Of a DNA stretch of 64,000 nt, positions 12,699 through 22,753 are shown piece by piece (within the stretch, counting starts at the first letter, position 1; each line of letters starts with the position of its first letter). The translations under genes were made by a program, and so were the position numbers. Under the pieces are notes generated by a model. That model was given only the letters and a program-made list of their open reading frames with translations. It did not search any database and had not been told where the DNA came from. This DNA comes from Mytilinidion resinicola (lineage: Eukaryota > Ascomycota > Dothideomycetes > Mytilinidiales > Mytilinidiaceae): NCBI RefSeq assembly GCF_010093595.1, contig NW_022985437.1, positions 1,781,536 through 1,845,535 of the forward strand. Direction: 5' to 3'.

Positions 12699-14181
12699 TT
12701 AAACTAACCTTACGGCCTCCATTTTCATTGTGTCTGAGAACTTCCAATGCTCTTTAGGACCGCCCCATAAAGACAGCACAGCCAAACCAATCCTCTTCCA
12801 AGCGTCGTCGACTTCCAATCCATCCGCACTGAACAGGAAGTGATTGAATCGCTCTGCGAGACCTGAAAGGGCGGACAGCTTGTCACCGGGATAGCTCAGA
12901 TATCTTGTCATATACATCTCCACCATAGCATGCTAAAGGCGGTAAACAGTTGTCCTTGTTGGGACCGAAGACACTCTCGTAGTCGTGAATGTGTGGCTGG
13001 GCATTCTCATCGTACGGAGCCGCGTCGATATTTCCGTACCCGCGTTCATCACGTCCTTATAATTGACTCCGCACTCACACACATAGCCTTCATTGCACTC
13101 CCAAACGAGCTCTTTGGATGTGTAGAATACAGTGCGATTAGACAATAGCGTCTCCTGCAACGTCCACGCCCGAGAGTTGATGGGTTCTGTGCTTGTATCG
13201 GAAAGATGTTCCGGCTCTTGGTGGAAGTACGTGTTTTTCTTTGCGACTCGTGTGTAGACAGATTCGCCCATGTAATTGAATTCGTGGGGTGGCCCGCCCC
13301 ATAGATTCTGCATGCCGAAGCAGCCTTCGGAAGCTTCAGAAGAGCGCGAAGCGGATATGGTTAGATACGCGTTGGAGTAACAATTGCACATGTTTCCCGA
13401 CTCGCGTGCCCAATCCTCCTCGTCCCTTTGAATGATACAAAGGGCGTCGACCCATAGGTACGGTATATTCAACCGCCTAGTGATTTCCACGGCATCCCGC
13501 ACTGTCTGCGGAAGCAAAGAAAGCTCGATGCTGGCCTTGTTGGATCCCAAATTCTCTCGAGTAGTCTTGAGAATGGCCCTGCTGTCACCCCAGCAGTAGC
13601 TCAGTGCTGCATACTTGCCTGATTTGCCCTCTGTCTCCCACAGAAACACGGCCGATTCGTCCTGGCCAACATTGATCACGCGTGTAGGCAGCGACTTTAA
13701 ATCGCTAGAACCACAGCGCGTATGGTTTTGAGTGCAATCCGTCAACCAGGACTAAACATGACTCAAGCTTGTCTCTGAAGATGAGACATCAGGGACCTCG
13801 GTAACAAACCCTATTCCGGGAAGAGCGCCTTTGGGCTTGCCTGAGGAGTGGCATCAGTGGAATATCGTCCAAACCAGGCGACGTCGAACCTGGCCGTGTA
13901 TAAATCTCGATAGTCCTTCCTTCGGGTCGGTCAAAAGACAGCTGAATTGGACCTGAAAGTTTCCCAAGACAGTAAATGTAATCAGTGCTAATATCGTAAT
14001 GGGCCATGATACTTCGAATAAGCTGACAGGCCGTGCAGTCTCCGGCGTCTGTGAAGCCTGATATCGCGTAGGTGAAATCTCTTGGCTGTCTTTTAATGTA
14101 ATTGCGCAGATTGCGGCATCGCGAACACTGCGGTAGCTCATCAACCACTCCTTGTTCGAGTGGAAGTCGGGCGGTGGCCAT
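12699..14181 (-). CDS. Heterokaryon incompatibility (HET) domain protein, interrupted by a TAG
   Basis: This is an allorecognition-type HET protein. Exon 1 (14181-13810, ATG chosen over an upstream TTG) encodes CSRCRNLRNYIKRQP. A 58-nt intron (13752-13809) leads to SWLTDCTQNHTRC. The HET domain follows with its three blocks: YAALSYCWGD, RRLNIPYLWVDALCIIQRD and SRAWTLQETLLSNRTVFYT. At 12933-12935 the frame has TAG between TVYRL and HAMVEMYMTRYLSYPGDKL. The family has Trp at this position, so the ancestral codon was probably TGG. The same frame runs on through KLSALSGLAERF to 12699, where it ends without the usual YLAGLW block, so the C terminus may also have decayed or a further exon was missed. 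It belongs to a block of damaged accessory genes. Confidence 0.84.
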
Positions 14182-14988
14182 GGTTGAGCATGAAGGGGAA
14201 AGGAAGTATGAGGGCAGAGTCCCAATGAGGCAGGCCGCAGTCAAGGTTTAAGCTGCCGATGTGGTTTCTGATGCCCTTATGTCAGAGTCACGTGACGCTA
14301 TAATCAAGACCCTGTCGACTTTTGATATGGCTATGGGATTAGAGAGATTAGAGAGCGTTGGGGCTAGCCTTCGCTCGATGTCGCCCTCTTCAAATCCCGA
14401 AAAGTGGAGGAGGATATCTAGCACGCGCGGAGTAGACACTCTCCCGTACTACTGACTCGCTTCCCAGCTTCATTATCTACGTAGATCCAGGGAACATGTT
14501 CTTATCCGGCACCCTGTAATAATGTTCGGGCCAGCCCTGATACAGCTTAAGGCCCTCCCTACTTTTACGTGGTTCTAGATCACTTCGTAAATCACTGAGG
14601 TCTGGAACCCCAAAGCCGTTTCAAGATTGGTATCGTTATCGCTCCACACTCCACTCTCTGCTTCACCAATAGAATCCAGCAAGGACAATGCTTGCATCAC
14701 GAGATAAATGATAAGCAGGATTACGAAAGCATCGTCAGGCTCTGCCCTAGATTCACTGCAGTAACTCCAAGTCCAGGAATGAACAATGAATGCTTGATTT
14801 AGATGAGTAGTATCGCTTTTGAACGAATGCTCCCTCCAGCTCCATATATATCTATATGCTCATAAGCCTTGAATGCTACAACAAACAACCGCCAAATCGC
14901 TTCGATCACACGTGCGCCCACTGCCAAAGATACAACATGCATCTCAGTGAAACTCTCCACTTCTGACTCGAGTCTCAACGACCTCGGT
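14182..14988. other. Intergenic, HET promoter and permease 3' region
   Basis: No gene was recognised. A TCACGTGA palindrome (14288-14295) lies about 110 bases upstream of the HET start codon. Confidence 0.6.
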
Positions 14989-16884
14989 CTAACCCTCCTG
15001 CACAGCCCTCTGTACCTCCCTCGACGGCCCATGGAAATGCTTCCGATCCCTGAAGGCACAGTCAATCCCCGCAAACACAATGACAAGCAGGAACACAGGA
15101 CCAGCATAGTTCATCGTCTCCTTCGTCAGCGGCAGCGTCGATGGTAGTGCCATGAACGGTACCAGCAGCGTCGCGTAGCATATGGCGTAGAGGTTGATAA
15201 GCGGGTCCCATTGGCCTAGCGTCCACGGGCCAAAGACGATCTTGTCCTCGTCGACGCCGGCGTGGCTGGGCTCCGCTTTAGATGTGGCGACGCGAAGGCG
15301 CAGGGACAGGAGGCAGGCGATCGGAATGATATATGAGATGTAGAGGCCGATGGTAGAAAGGGAGAGGACAGCATTGAGGGCGACGGAAGAGCCGATGTTG
15401 ATGAGGGAGAGGAGAATGATGACGACGCTAACAAGGGACACTGCGCGCGTGGGGATTTGGTACTTGGGGTCGACGTATTTGAAGTAGTTGGAGAACGGGA
15501 GGCCCTCGTCGCGGGCAAAGGCCCAAGTCAGACGGGAGACTGAGGCGAGGGTACCGAACATTGCGGCGATTGAGATAGTCAACATGGCGCACATCATGAG
15601 GGTGGCCGAGGTGGTGGAGTTTGTGAGTTGGCGGAAGATTTCGAGGATGGCGTAGCCAGTTGGGGTGCTAATCGCCAGGTTGATGTCCTTGATGGCGAAG
15701 AGGAAGAGGAGAAGGGACAGCCACGCGAGCGAAGCGTTTATGAGGACTGTTGTAACGATGATCCTGGGGATTGTTTGGGCCGCTTTCGCGGTTTCTTCAC
15801 TCATATGGATGGCGCCGTCGAAGCCTGATTGATTGTATTAGAATGGCTCAATTTTCGAGGCAGCTTTGGATGGATGATCACATACCGATAATGCACCAAA
15901 TGCATGGTAGGAGACCGATGAAGAAACCAACACCGGTGCTTTCCCAACCGGTTTGGTTGATGAATGTGGTGAAGACGAACTTCGCATCTGAGTTGCGGCC
16001 CAAAACCAGCATGACCACCGCGAAGATAATGAAGAAGAAGACGTGACAAACTCCAGCGAAGAGTTCGGTCGCTGGAAGGAGGCCTATTCCGTATATGTTT
16101 ATGACATAAGTTATGCCTAAAACAGCCCACATCATCAAGGTAGTGTGCCATCGCTCAAATCCATAATCAGCCCAGTTGAGGATCACCATTCCCTGGACCT
16201 GACCGGCGATGATGTATGTCAAACTGGTAATTGTGGCCTGCCAAGCGAAGACAGTGCACCATCCCGCGCTTGTCAGATGTTGTTCATGGTTCCACTTCTT
16301 CACTAAACGTACCTTGCAAGAAAGTGATTTGAACCTTCCACTTCTTAGGCGCAAACATGTACGTCCAGTGGTACTGAGCTCCACTGATTGGGCACATGGA
16401 GGCCATTTCTGCTATGGAACATGCCAGCGCAAGGGTTCCGCTTCCTGTGAAGAAGAGACCCCATACCAGGGTCACTGGCCCGCCAGCATAGAGACCGGTT
16501 CCGAGTGATCTATACCAAGGTCAGCCATGAATGAGGACAATAGCATCTTTTGATGACTTACGATCCAAACGCTTCTCAAGACGACAGCAATGTCAAGGAC
16601 AGACCCAATATGGAGATGTAGTTGAAGCGCCGCTGATGGGATTAGCAAGCCGTCTGTGCGGGTACGAGTACGAGGTGTGACGATCCCTTTAATTGTTGCG
16701 TCTTCCCCATGGCCTGCATTGTCGCCTTGTCTTCCAGGTCGATGCTCGACGACTCTGGCGAGACGGGGGCGACATGGTCGTCGGAGACGGTGGTCTCAAA
16801 CTGCTTCTCGGCCATTTGGAATTCGGTGTCGAGTTGTTCGAGAGCTGCGTATGCTGCTCTTCGCTTGCCCGAGAGTAGTGGCAT
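14989..16884 (-). pseudogene. APC-superfamily amino acid / GABA / choline permease, two lesions
   Basis: This is a plasma-membrane transporter of the fungal amino-acid/choline permease family (Uga4/Hnm1-like). Pieces in order are an N-terminal cytosolic segment (MPLLSGKRRAAYAALEQLD), RRFNYISILGLSLTLLSS, SLGTGLYAGGPVTLVWG, SIAEMASMCPISGAQYHW, VFAWQATITSLTYIIAGQ, FDGAIHMSEETAKAAQTIPR and SRLTWAFARDEGLPFS. The last exon runs to 14989. Lesion 1 is TGA at 16576-16578, where the family motif SSWEA needs Trp. Lesion 2 is the intron at 16264-16312: it has a good GTACGT donor, but the only in-phase acceptor position, just before GATGG (LQ-GW), reads GG instead of AG. The first intron, before RRFN, is also poorly defined and very short. 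Two independent lesions argue for decay rather than one read error. Confidence 0.8.
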
Positions 16885-18212
16885 ACAACGCTCTTAAAGG
16901 AAACGAGAATCAGGGTCCGGGAGACAGCTGGGTTTTGAATTGAGATAAAACCGGCAACATGGCCTAGCACAAGGGCAATGCTAAAGACAAATGGGCCGCG
17001 TTCTCGAGTCGAGGGCCTGGTTAACCACTCCTCCGACTAGCCCTCCCGGGCTGCTGGGTTGCGCACGCGACGGTGGTGTTGCTTTGGCGTCCCTTGTTGC
17101 GGGGCGTGACGCCTTGACGAGGCCAGACATATGGCTCGAGAGTCGCGAGATTGCTGGGTGCTACAAGCGGTACCGAGAGCAGGCAAGGCCTAGCAGCACA
17201 AGAGGAGCACCGTGTTCCATGATCGTGCCATTGCCATTGGCGCTGGCGTGGCCGACGAACGGCACCTCCTTGCCGCTCGGGCCATGGTGTTGACTAAATC
17301 GCTCCGAACCCTCCGCCCTGCAGTGCTTGACAAAGACTCCGCAAGCATGCCAGCCTACGCGAATCAACGATTGCCGTGGCCTGCAGCGGGAGTTGCGGGA
17401 CGAAGGCGATGAGCGACGGATCCCCTGATGGCGTACCATGGCGCCTTATAAACTTTCCGAGGGTCGCAGAAGCCGCTGGGCGGGCCAGCCGCCTCGTTGC
17501 CGAGCGTTGTCGAAGGGGAACGCGGCTCTGACTGGAGCGGCAAGACAGAAGCCACGAGCCGAGCCAGCCCCCAAAGCACTTTCACCTGAAGCCGCCGGAG
17601 TCGAAAACGTGGCGTGGTGGTTCCAGAAGCCATCACGGTGGATGCTGCTGCAGCCAGAGGGGGCGCTTCTGCAGCAAAAAGCACCCAGAGAGCGACATCA
17701 CGCCGGATCCGCAGACCCTTTGCCGCCCCGTTAAGACCGCACGCGTGGGTGGCGCGGGCTGTTCCGGGTGGCGTCCAGATCGATGGCGTTCGAGAAGACG
17801 ATGGCGTTGGAGCGAGTTGGAGCCCAGAGACGCCGGTTTCCAATAGACCGGACCCCACACGTGACCGGGATAACACTCCATCGCAAGGCTAGAGCTGAAC
17901 TCCATCGCAGACTAGAGAGCCAAGCTCCACAGCAAGGCCAGAGTAAAGACGTCCCAAGGCTGCCTGTCCATGTCTCTCTGTGCACACTGTTAGCTTCTAT
18001 CAAACCAAACCTAGAAGACCGTGCGTATGGAGGCTGAGCTGTATATTTTTGGGGTACCTGTTGCGCCCAACTCATTGCATATCTATTTATTCTATCGTGA
18101 AGCATTACCATCCACAGAGCACAGCAACCGTAACCAGTCCATCCATGCTATACTAGTGTATCAAACTTGAACCAGCCGTCCGCCCTTCGTCCCAGCATCA
18201 TCAACTCCCTTT
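16885..18212. other. GC-rich intergenic stretch
   Basis: Long open frames occur on both strands, but they follow from base composition and show no domain. A 24-bp imperfect repeat occurs three times at about 17876-17943, each copy starting CTCCA. A CACGTGA element lies at 17858-17864. Confidence 0.6.
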
Positions 18213-20751
18213 TCAAGTCGACGGCTCCTCCACCTCGTCCGGCTTCACGGCATCAGCGTCCTTCATTTCCTCGTCCTTGGCTTCGGGTGGCGCCTCGGTC
18301 TTCCGCTTCTCCTCCGCCGCCCGCTTCTGTCGCTCGAGCTCCGCCTGCTTGGCCATAGCAGCCTCTTGCTGCTTCTTCATCACGGCCTGTCGCTCTTCCT
18401 CGACCTTGTCGTTATATCGTTGGATGATTGGGCCAGCAACAGAGCGCATCTCCTCGATCTTGCTCACGTAGACGGCCTTTGTTGTGTCGTCGCCCTCGTC
18501 ATAGAGCCACTCCTATATACAAGTTAGCCAATCCGCACAAATCCCTAACTTAGTCCATTAGTGACAATGAGCTTACCTCGATTGCCTCTGCCTTGGCATT
18601 GACCTTCGCTTTTTCATCATCGTTGCAGAAGTCAGCGTACGTGGTGTAGATCTTGTCCTTCATATCGTAGATGAAAGTTTCCAGGTCGTTCTTCATGTGC
18701 TCTGTGTCCTGGACAAGCTTATCCTCCATGAACATCTGGTTCTCCTTCTCCATCGCAATTTCCTTGCTTGCTTGATCCATGGCGGAGGTGCCAGCAGATA
18801 GGGGAAGATCGCCCTTGCGAGCCTGCTTCTTAACCTTTCGCGTCTTCGGCTTTTCAGCATCGTCTTTGGCGTCAACGTCCATCGCCTGTGGGTTCAAATC
18901 AGTTAGCTCATCTGGTGCCAAGCGTAACGCGGACGTAGGCATTACAGGAGGGACTTCATGCTTCGGCCTTTTCGAAGCGCGCAGGGGTACGGCAGGCTCT
19001 GTGCTGCTACTGCGAGCACGACCATTGGTGCCGTACACCTGCGCGTCGCTACTCAGGTCAGCCGAGGAATCGAGAGGACGTACATCACCATCTTTCTTCT
19101 CGCCCTCTTTTGGCGCCTCAGGTATCGGTTCCTCCACTTCCTGTTCTTCTACGTAGTAGCCAGACTCGACATTCAGAATGCCGTGCAGGTTCAGCCTCGC
19201 TTTCAGTTTGCAAATCATGAAATCGTCCTTAGCATCCGCCTTGACCCCTTTGACGGAGAATCTGCCGATCCAAGGGTTCATCTTGCCTGGGAGAGTTTCT
19301 GGCTTGGCGTACTTGGCTTCGAGGTCAAACGGCTGTTTCCTGTAGAATGTCAGAATTTTAGTTGACGGCATGACATTGCCCTTGTTAAAGACGGTGAGGC
19401 TAGTATCCTCATCAGGGATGTCCGGTGACTTCTCCCAGGTGAATTCAATTGGATAGTTGACAATGTCGTGGATGGAGAAGTCTCGGACACGGAACACGGG
19501 CGACAATATGGCACAGCTGAAAGCGCAACCTCGAGCAACGGCTTCGTCCTGGTTGAGAGTGAAGGAAAGAGGCTTGCCGAAATAGTCCTGAATGGCAGCC
19601 TTTAGAGAAGGTACACGGGTGCAGCCGCCAATCATCTCGATGGCGTCGATATCCTCGGGCTTTAGTTTGGCCTCCGCAAGAGCCTGTTCGATAGGTGCAG
19701 TGGCACGCTCGAGGAGCGGCTTGACGAGTTCTTCCAGCTCCTCTCGCTTGAGGAAACCTCGGACATCGACGTCATTCATGACAGACTCAATGTTCAACGG
19801 AGCCGCGGAGTTTGCGGAAAGGATCTTCTTGACCTTCTCGCAACCTGCAGCAACTCGAACACGGGCCTTTGCGTTCTCGTTGATGTCAATCTTGTAATTT
19901 TCCTTGAACTGCTTGGCGAAATGGTCGACCATGGCCTTGTCGAAATTCCGGCCACCGAAGTGACGATCCCATGCAGTCGACTTGACGGCGAGCTCACCCT
20001 TCTTGAACTCGACGACCGAGGCAGTGTAGTTGCTATGTCCAATATCGACGAAAACAACGCGCCTAGGCTTTTCCTCTGGGCCTGGGAGGTCTAGTTTTGT
20101 GATACCGTATCCCAAAGCTGTCGCAGTGGTGTCGTTGATGAGGCGTAGGCATTTGAGTCCGGCGATTTCGGCAGCGTCGAGCAGACTTCGGCGCTGTGTG
20201 TCGGTGTACCATGTAGGGCAGCTGAGGACCACGTCGGAGACAGGAAGTTTCAGCTCAGCGGACGCAGTGGCCTTTGCCTTTGTCAAGAACATGGCCACCA
20301 GCTGGGTCGCCGTAAACTGCTCAGTCTTGCCCAGATACTTGACTTCCGCGCCGACCTGGCCATTGATATCCACTAGGTTTGCCGACACGTAGTCCTTCTC
20401 TATCTGGACATCTGGGTCCTTCAAAGATCGACCCGCTAACCTTGTGAGGGAGCTGACAGTGTTCTTGAGGTTGGAGATTTCCTGGTTCTTCGCGGCCTCG
20501 CCGATGTATCTGCTCTTGGGTCCGAATCCAACGAGAGTTCTGACAAAGCGCGTTAGCATGGAGCTCTTTGGTGGGCTGAGATTCGAAACCTACGGTGTAG
20601 CGCGGTTTGACACTTCATTCGTGATCTGTAAGGCATTAGTAGATTCCAGAAAGAGCGCAAGACGTGTTGTACGTACGACATCGACGCCTCTGTTCCTCGC
20701 GACCGCAATCACGGTGTTGAGCGTCCCCAAATCTATGCCAACGACACTCAT
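18213..20751 (-). CDS. hsp88: Hsp110/Sse1-type Hsp70 co-chaperone (Hsp88)
   Basis: This is a cytosolic Hsp70 nucleotide-exchange factor of the Sse1/Hsp110 family. Exon 1 (20751-20677) begins MSVVGIDLGTLNTVIAVARN. The second exon has only 32 nt (20625-20594). A long third exon (20539 down) carries LVGFGPKSRYIGEAAKNQ, the second phosphate motif VFVDIGHSNYTASVVEF and EMIGGCTRVPSLKAAIQDYF. A further intron (18886-19083, GTACGT donor, CTAAC branch, ACAG acceptor) is 198 nt, in frame and free of stops; removing it joins the acidic linker GEKKDGD to AMDVDAKDD, as in the family. The last intron is 18513-18576, and the terminal exon ends with an acidic tail. Spliced length is 723 aa, normal for Hsp88. 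Weak heat-shock-like units lie upstream. Confidence 0.96.
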
Positions 20752-21185
20752 GTTGCTGGTTCCTGTGAGGCGTGGAAAGACTGTGTTTAGGGTGGATGGT
20801 GGTCTGAAAAAGTGTAAGTGGGTGTGTTGTAGAGAGAGAAGAAGTGCGGGTGCGCAGTCGCCTTTGTGTTGGTGTTTTGAAACAAGGTTCAAGGCTACAA
20901 TTTTCTAGTTCTAGATATTTCGAGCAGTTTCTCCCACGCAGGCTGCGTTGGCGGGGCAGTGGCGGTGCGGGACAGGCACGTGATCTGGGACAAGCCGCAA
21001 CACCACACAGAGCGTAAACACATCACAACATCGCCGTCGATTCACCAAGGGCCCACCTCGAACAGTCGCCTCAAACACCCACGTATCCCGGCGCGCTCAA
21101 TGCGCTCGTGACTCTTCTCCAAAGCGCGCCCGTACGCGTCAACACTCTCCCCGCCGATCCTAACGCGCTCACTCGCCACGCCATC
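20752..21185. promoter_or_regulatory. Divergent promoter of hsp88 and the CENP-L gene
   Basis: This 434-bp spacer separates two head-to-head genes. A degenerate heat-shock element sits at 20909-20921, with TTC, GAT and TTC in 5-bp phase, about 160 bases from the hsp88 start. A CACGTGAT element lies at 20977-20984, near the middle. These assignments rest on motif shape only. Confidence 0.4.
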
Positions 21186-22448
21186 ATGGAGGATATCCCC
21201 CCGTATCCTCTATACAACTCGACCTACCACCTCTATCGCGTCTCGCCACTCTACCATGGGGACTCGCCAATACTACAAGAGCGCGCGCTCCGGAAAAATG
21301 CACGCAGGCTTCGAGATGTCCTCAAGGGCGACAACCTCCGTGGCGTGCAGGTCGACTTCGCAAGTGCCGACTCAGCTGTCGCCAATTGCGGGCCTCTCCA
21401 TCAATGCGAATGGGCTATGATTAGAGACGACTCATCGTGGGATGAGCACCACCAACAATCACAAACTCAGGAATCGACTCAATCTGTGACACCAGACACA
21501 GCCCGAGGGATCCTAGTAGACCTCTACTATGCCAGACACTCATACAATGCGCTCCTGCTACGTGACCCTGGAGTCACTACCTCGCCGGCAGACTTCACAC
21601 ACCTCCCCCTGCTCCTCGTCCGCATGCCTGCCCCGATCCGCGAGATCTTCCTGAATTACCTTTCCACAACCTTCGACGCGAAAGTCTCGCCCTTCAAACC
21701 GAACCCCACGTTTCTCACCTCGACCCTCGAATCCCACCTCACACACCTCACGGACGCATCGTCGAGTCAAACAATACCAGATATCATCAAAGTGTTGCAG
21801 CTGCAGCTCAGCTTTCCGAGCTTGACATCCACAGCCCTTAAGAACATCGATATCAACATTGCACGCGACGACGTTCCTGGATTTCATACCAGAGGCAAAT
21901 TGATATTACGGGGAAGCCGCACTCAAACTGGGACGCGATCCGCAAATAGCAACACACCCTTCACCACAGCCCTTTCCGAATATCTGGCGGCGCATCTTGC
22001 GCTTCGACTAGGCGATAACAAGAAGGTCTACATATCCAAAGTAGTCTGTGGTGCATTTGCGCTTTCCACAGACGGAAAAATAAAACTCTATACGCCACCT
22101 CCTATCACCGTCGAGGGGTCCGAGGACGGTAATATTCCTACCGACTACTCAGCTGCTGAGCTGGCGATGCGCGATCTCTACACCTCTCTAGTTCGCGAGG
22201 CTACGCGGCAAGGCCCATTCTTGAACGAGGATGATAGCATAGAGGATGATCGAACAACGAGGCGAAAGCGTCCTTTGATGGAGTCGGGAGCTTCTGGGAA
22301 TAAGCGATTACGAGGACGGACGGCGGATGCGGACAGAGCGGCTTCGGAGGCGGCGGGAGCGCCAAAGACGGGGAGGGATAGTATACCTGCTGAGCCACCC
22401 CCACCGTACGAGTTGCATGATCCGTCTTTGGTGTCGACTGCTGTGTAG
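21186..22448 (+). CDS. fta1: Kinetochore protein CENP-L homologue (Fta1/Iml3)
   Basis: This is probably the CENP-L subunit (Fta1 of the fission yeast Sim4 complex, Iml3 in budding yeast) of the inner kinetochore CCAN. The N-terminal signature PPYPLYNSTYHLYRVSPLYH followed by RRLRDVLKGDNLRG fits the fungal Fta1 family as I know it. Translation from the ATG at 21186 gives 420 aa in a single exon; an upstream GTG is not needed. The C-terminal third is disordered, with a basic patch (TTRRKRP, NKRLRGR) suited to a nuclear protein. The strand is opposite to hsp88, with which it shares a promoter region. The assignment rests on the N-terminal motif and length and should be tested by profile search. 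Confidence 0.74.
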   Translation: MEDIPPYPLYNSTYHLYRVSPLYHGDSPILQERALRKNARRLRDVLKGDNLRGVQVDFASADSAVANCGPLHQCEWAMIRDDSSWDEHHQQSQTQESTQSVTPDTARGILVDLYYARHSYNALLLRDPGVTTSPADFTHLPLLLVRMPAPIREIFLNYLSTTFDAKVSPFKPNPTFLTSTLESHLTHLTDASSSQTIPDIIKVLQLQLSFPSLTSTALKNIDINIARDDVPGFHTRGKLILRGSRTQTGTRSANSNTPFTTALSEYLAAHLALRLGDNKKVYISKVVCGAFALSTDGKIKLYTPPPITVEGSEDGNIPTDYSAAELAMRDLYTSLVREATRQGPFLNEDDSIEDDRTTRRKRPLMESGASGNKRLRGRTADADRAASEAAGAPKTGRDSIPAEPPPPYELHDPSLVSTAV

Positions 22449-22753
22449 AATACATAGAGATGATTTATTGCACATGTCGATAAATCAGGCAGCGTTAGGA
22501 CGGCTCCTTTCCTTAATTATACCCAAAGACCTTTTCACGATCAAATTCAAAGCATCTCGGACTTGCAAAAGTAATCGGCTCTGTGAGCCTTCATGTTTTA
22601 TGATCGAAAGTTCACGTAGCTAATGGAATCGGATAATAACCCAACAAGATGGTATGATCTACATTATCAGACGGTTACTTACAACTACATGGACAATCTA
22701 CAACTACATATGAGCCTTTCCGTCCCTATTCATTGGTCTTCTTTATGTCCCTG
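22449..22753. other. Convergent 3' intergenic region
   Basis: This is the spacer between the CENP-L gene and the oppositely oriented membrane-protein gene. Nothing was recognised. Confidence 0.6.

Noticed and set aside
12936..13030. An alternative frame in the HET gene reads AAPYDENAQPHIHDYESV and looks protein-like.
   Set aside because: The segments before and after it share one frame with only a TAG between them, and that frame gives YRL-x-HAMVEMY, which fits the family with a single substitution. The alternative needs two compensating frameshifts.
16576..16578. RIP as the cause of the permease TGA.
   Set aside because: The changed C on the plus strand is followed by C, not A, so it does not fit the CpA preference.
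18886..19083. Reading the hsp88 linker with the extra 66 residues as normal coding sequence.
   Set aside because: The segment has complete intron signals, and its removal restores the usual Hsp88 length and linker sequence.
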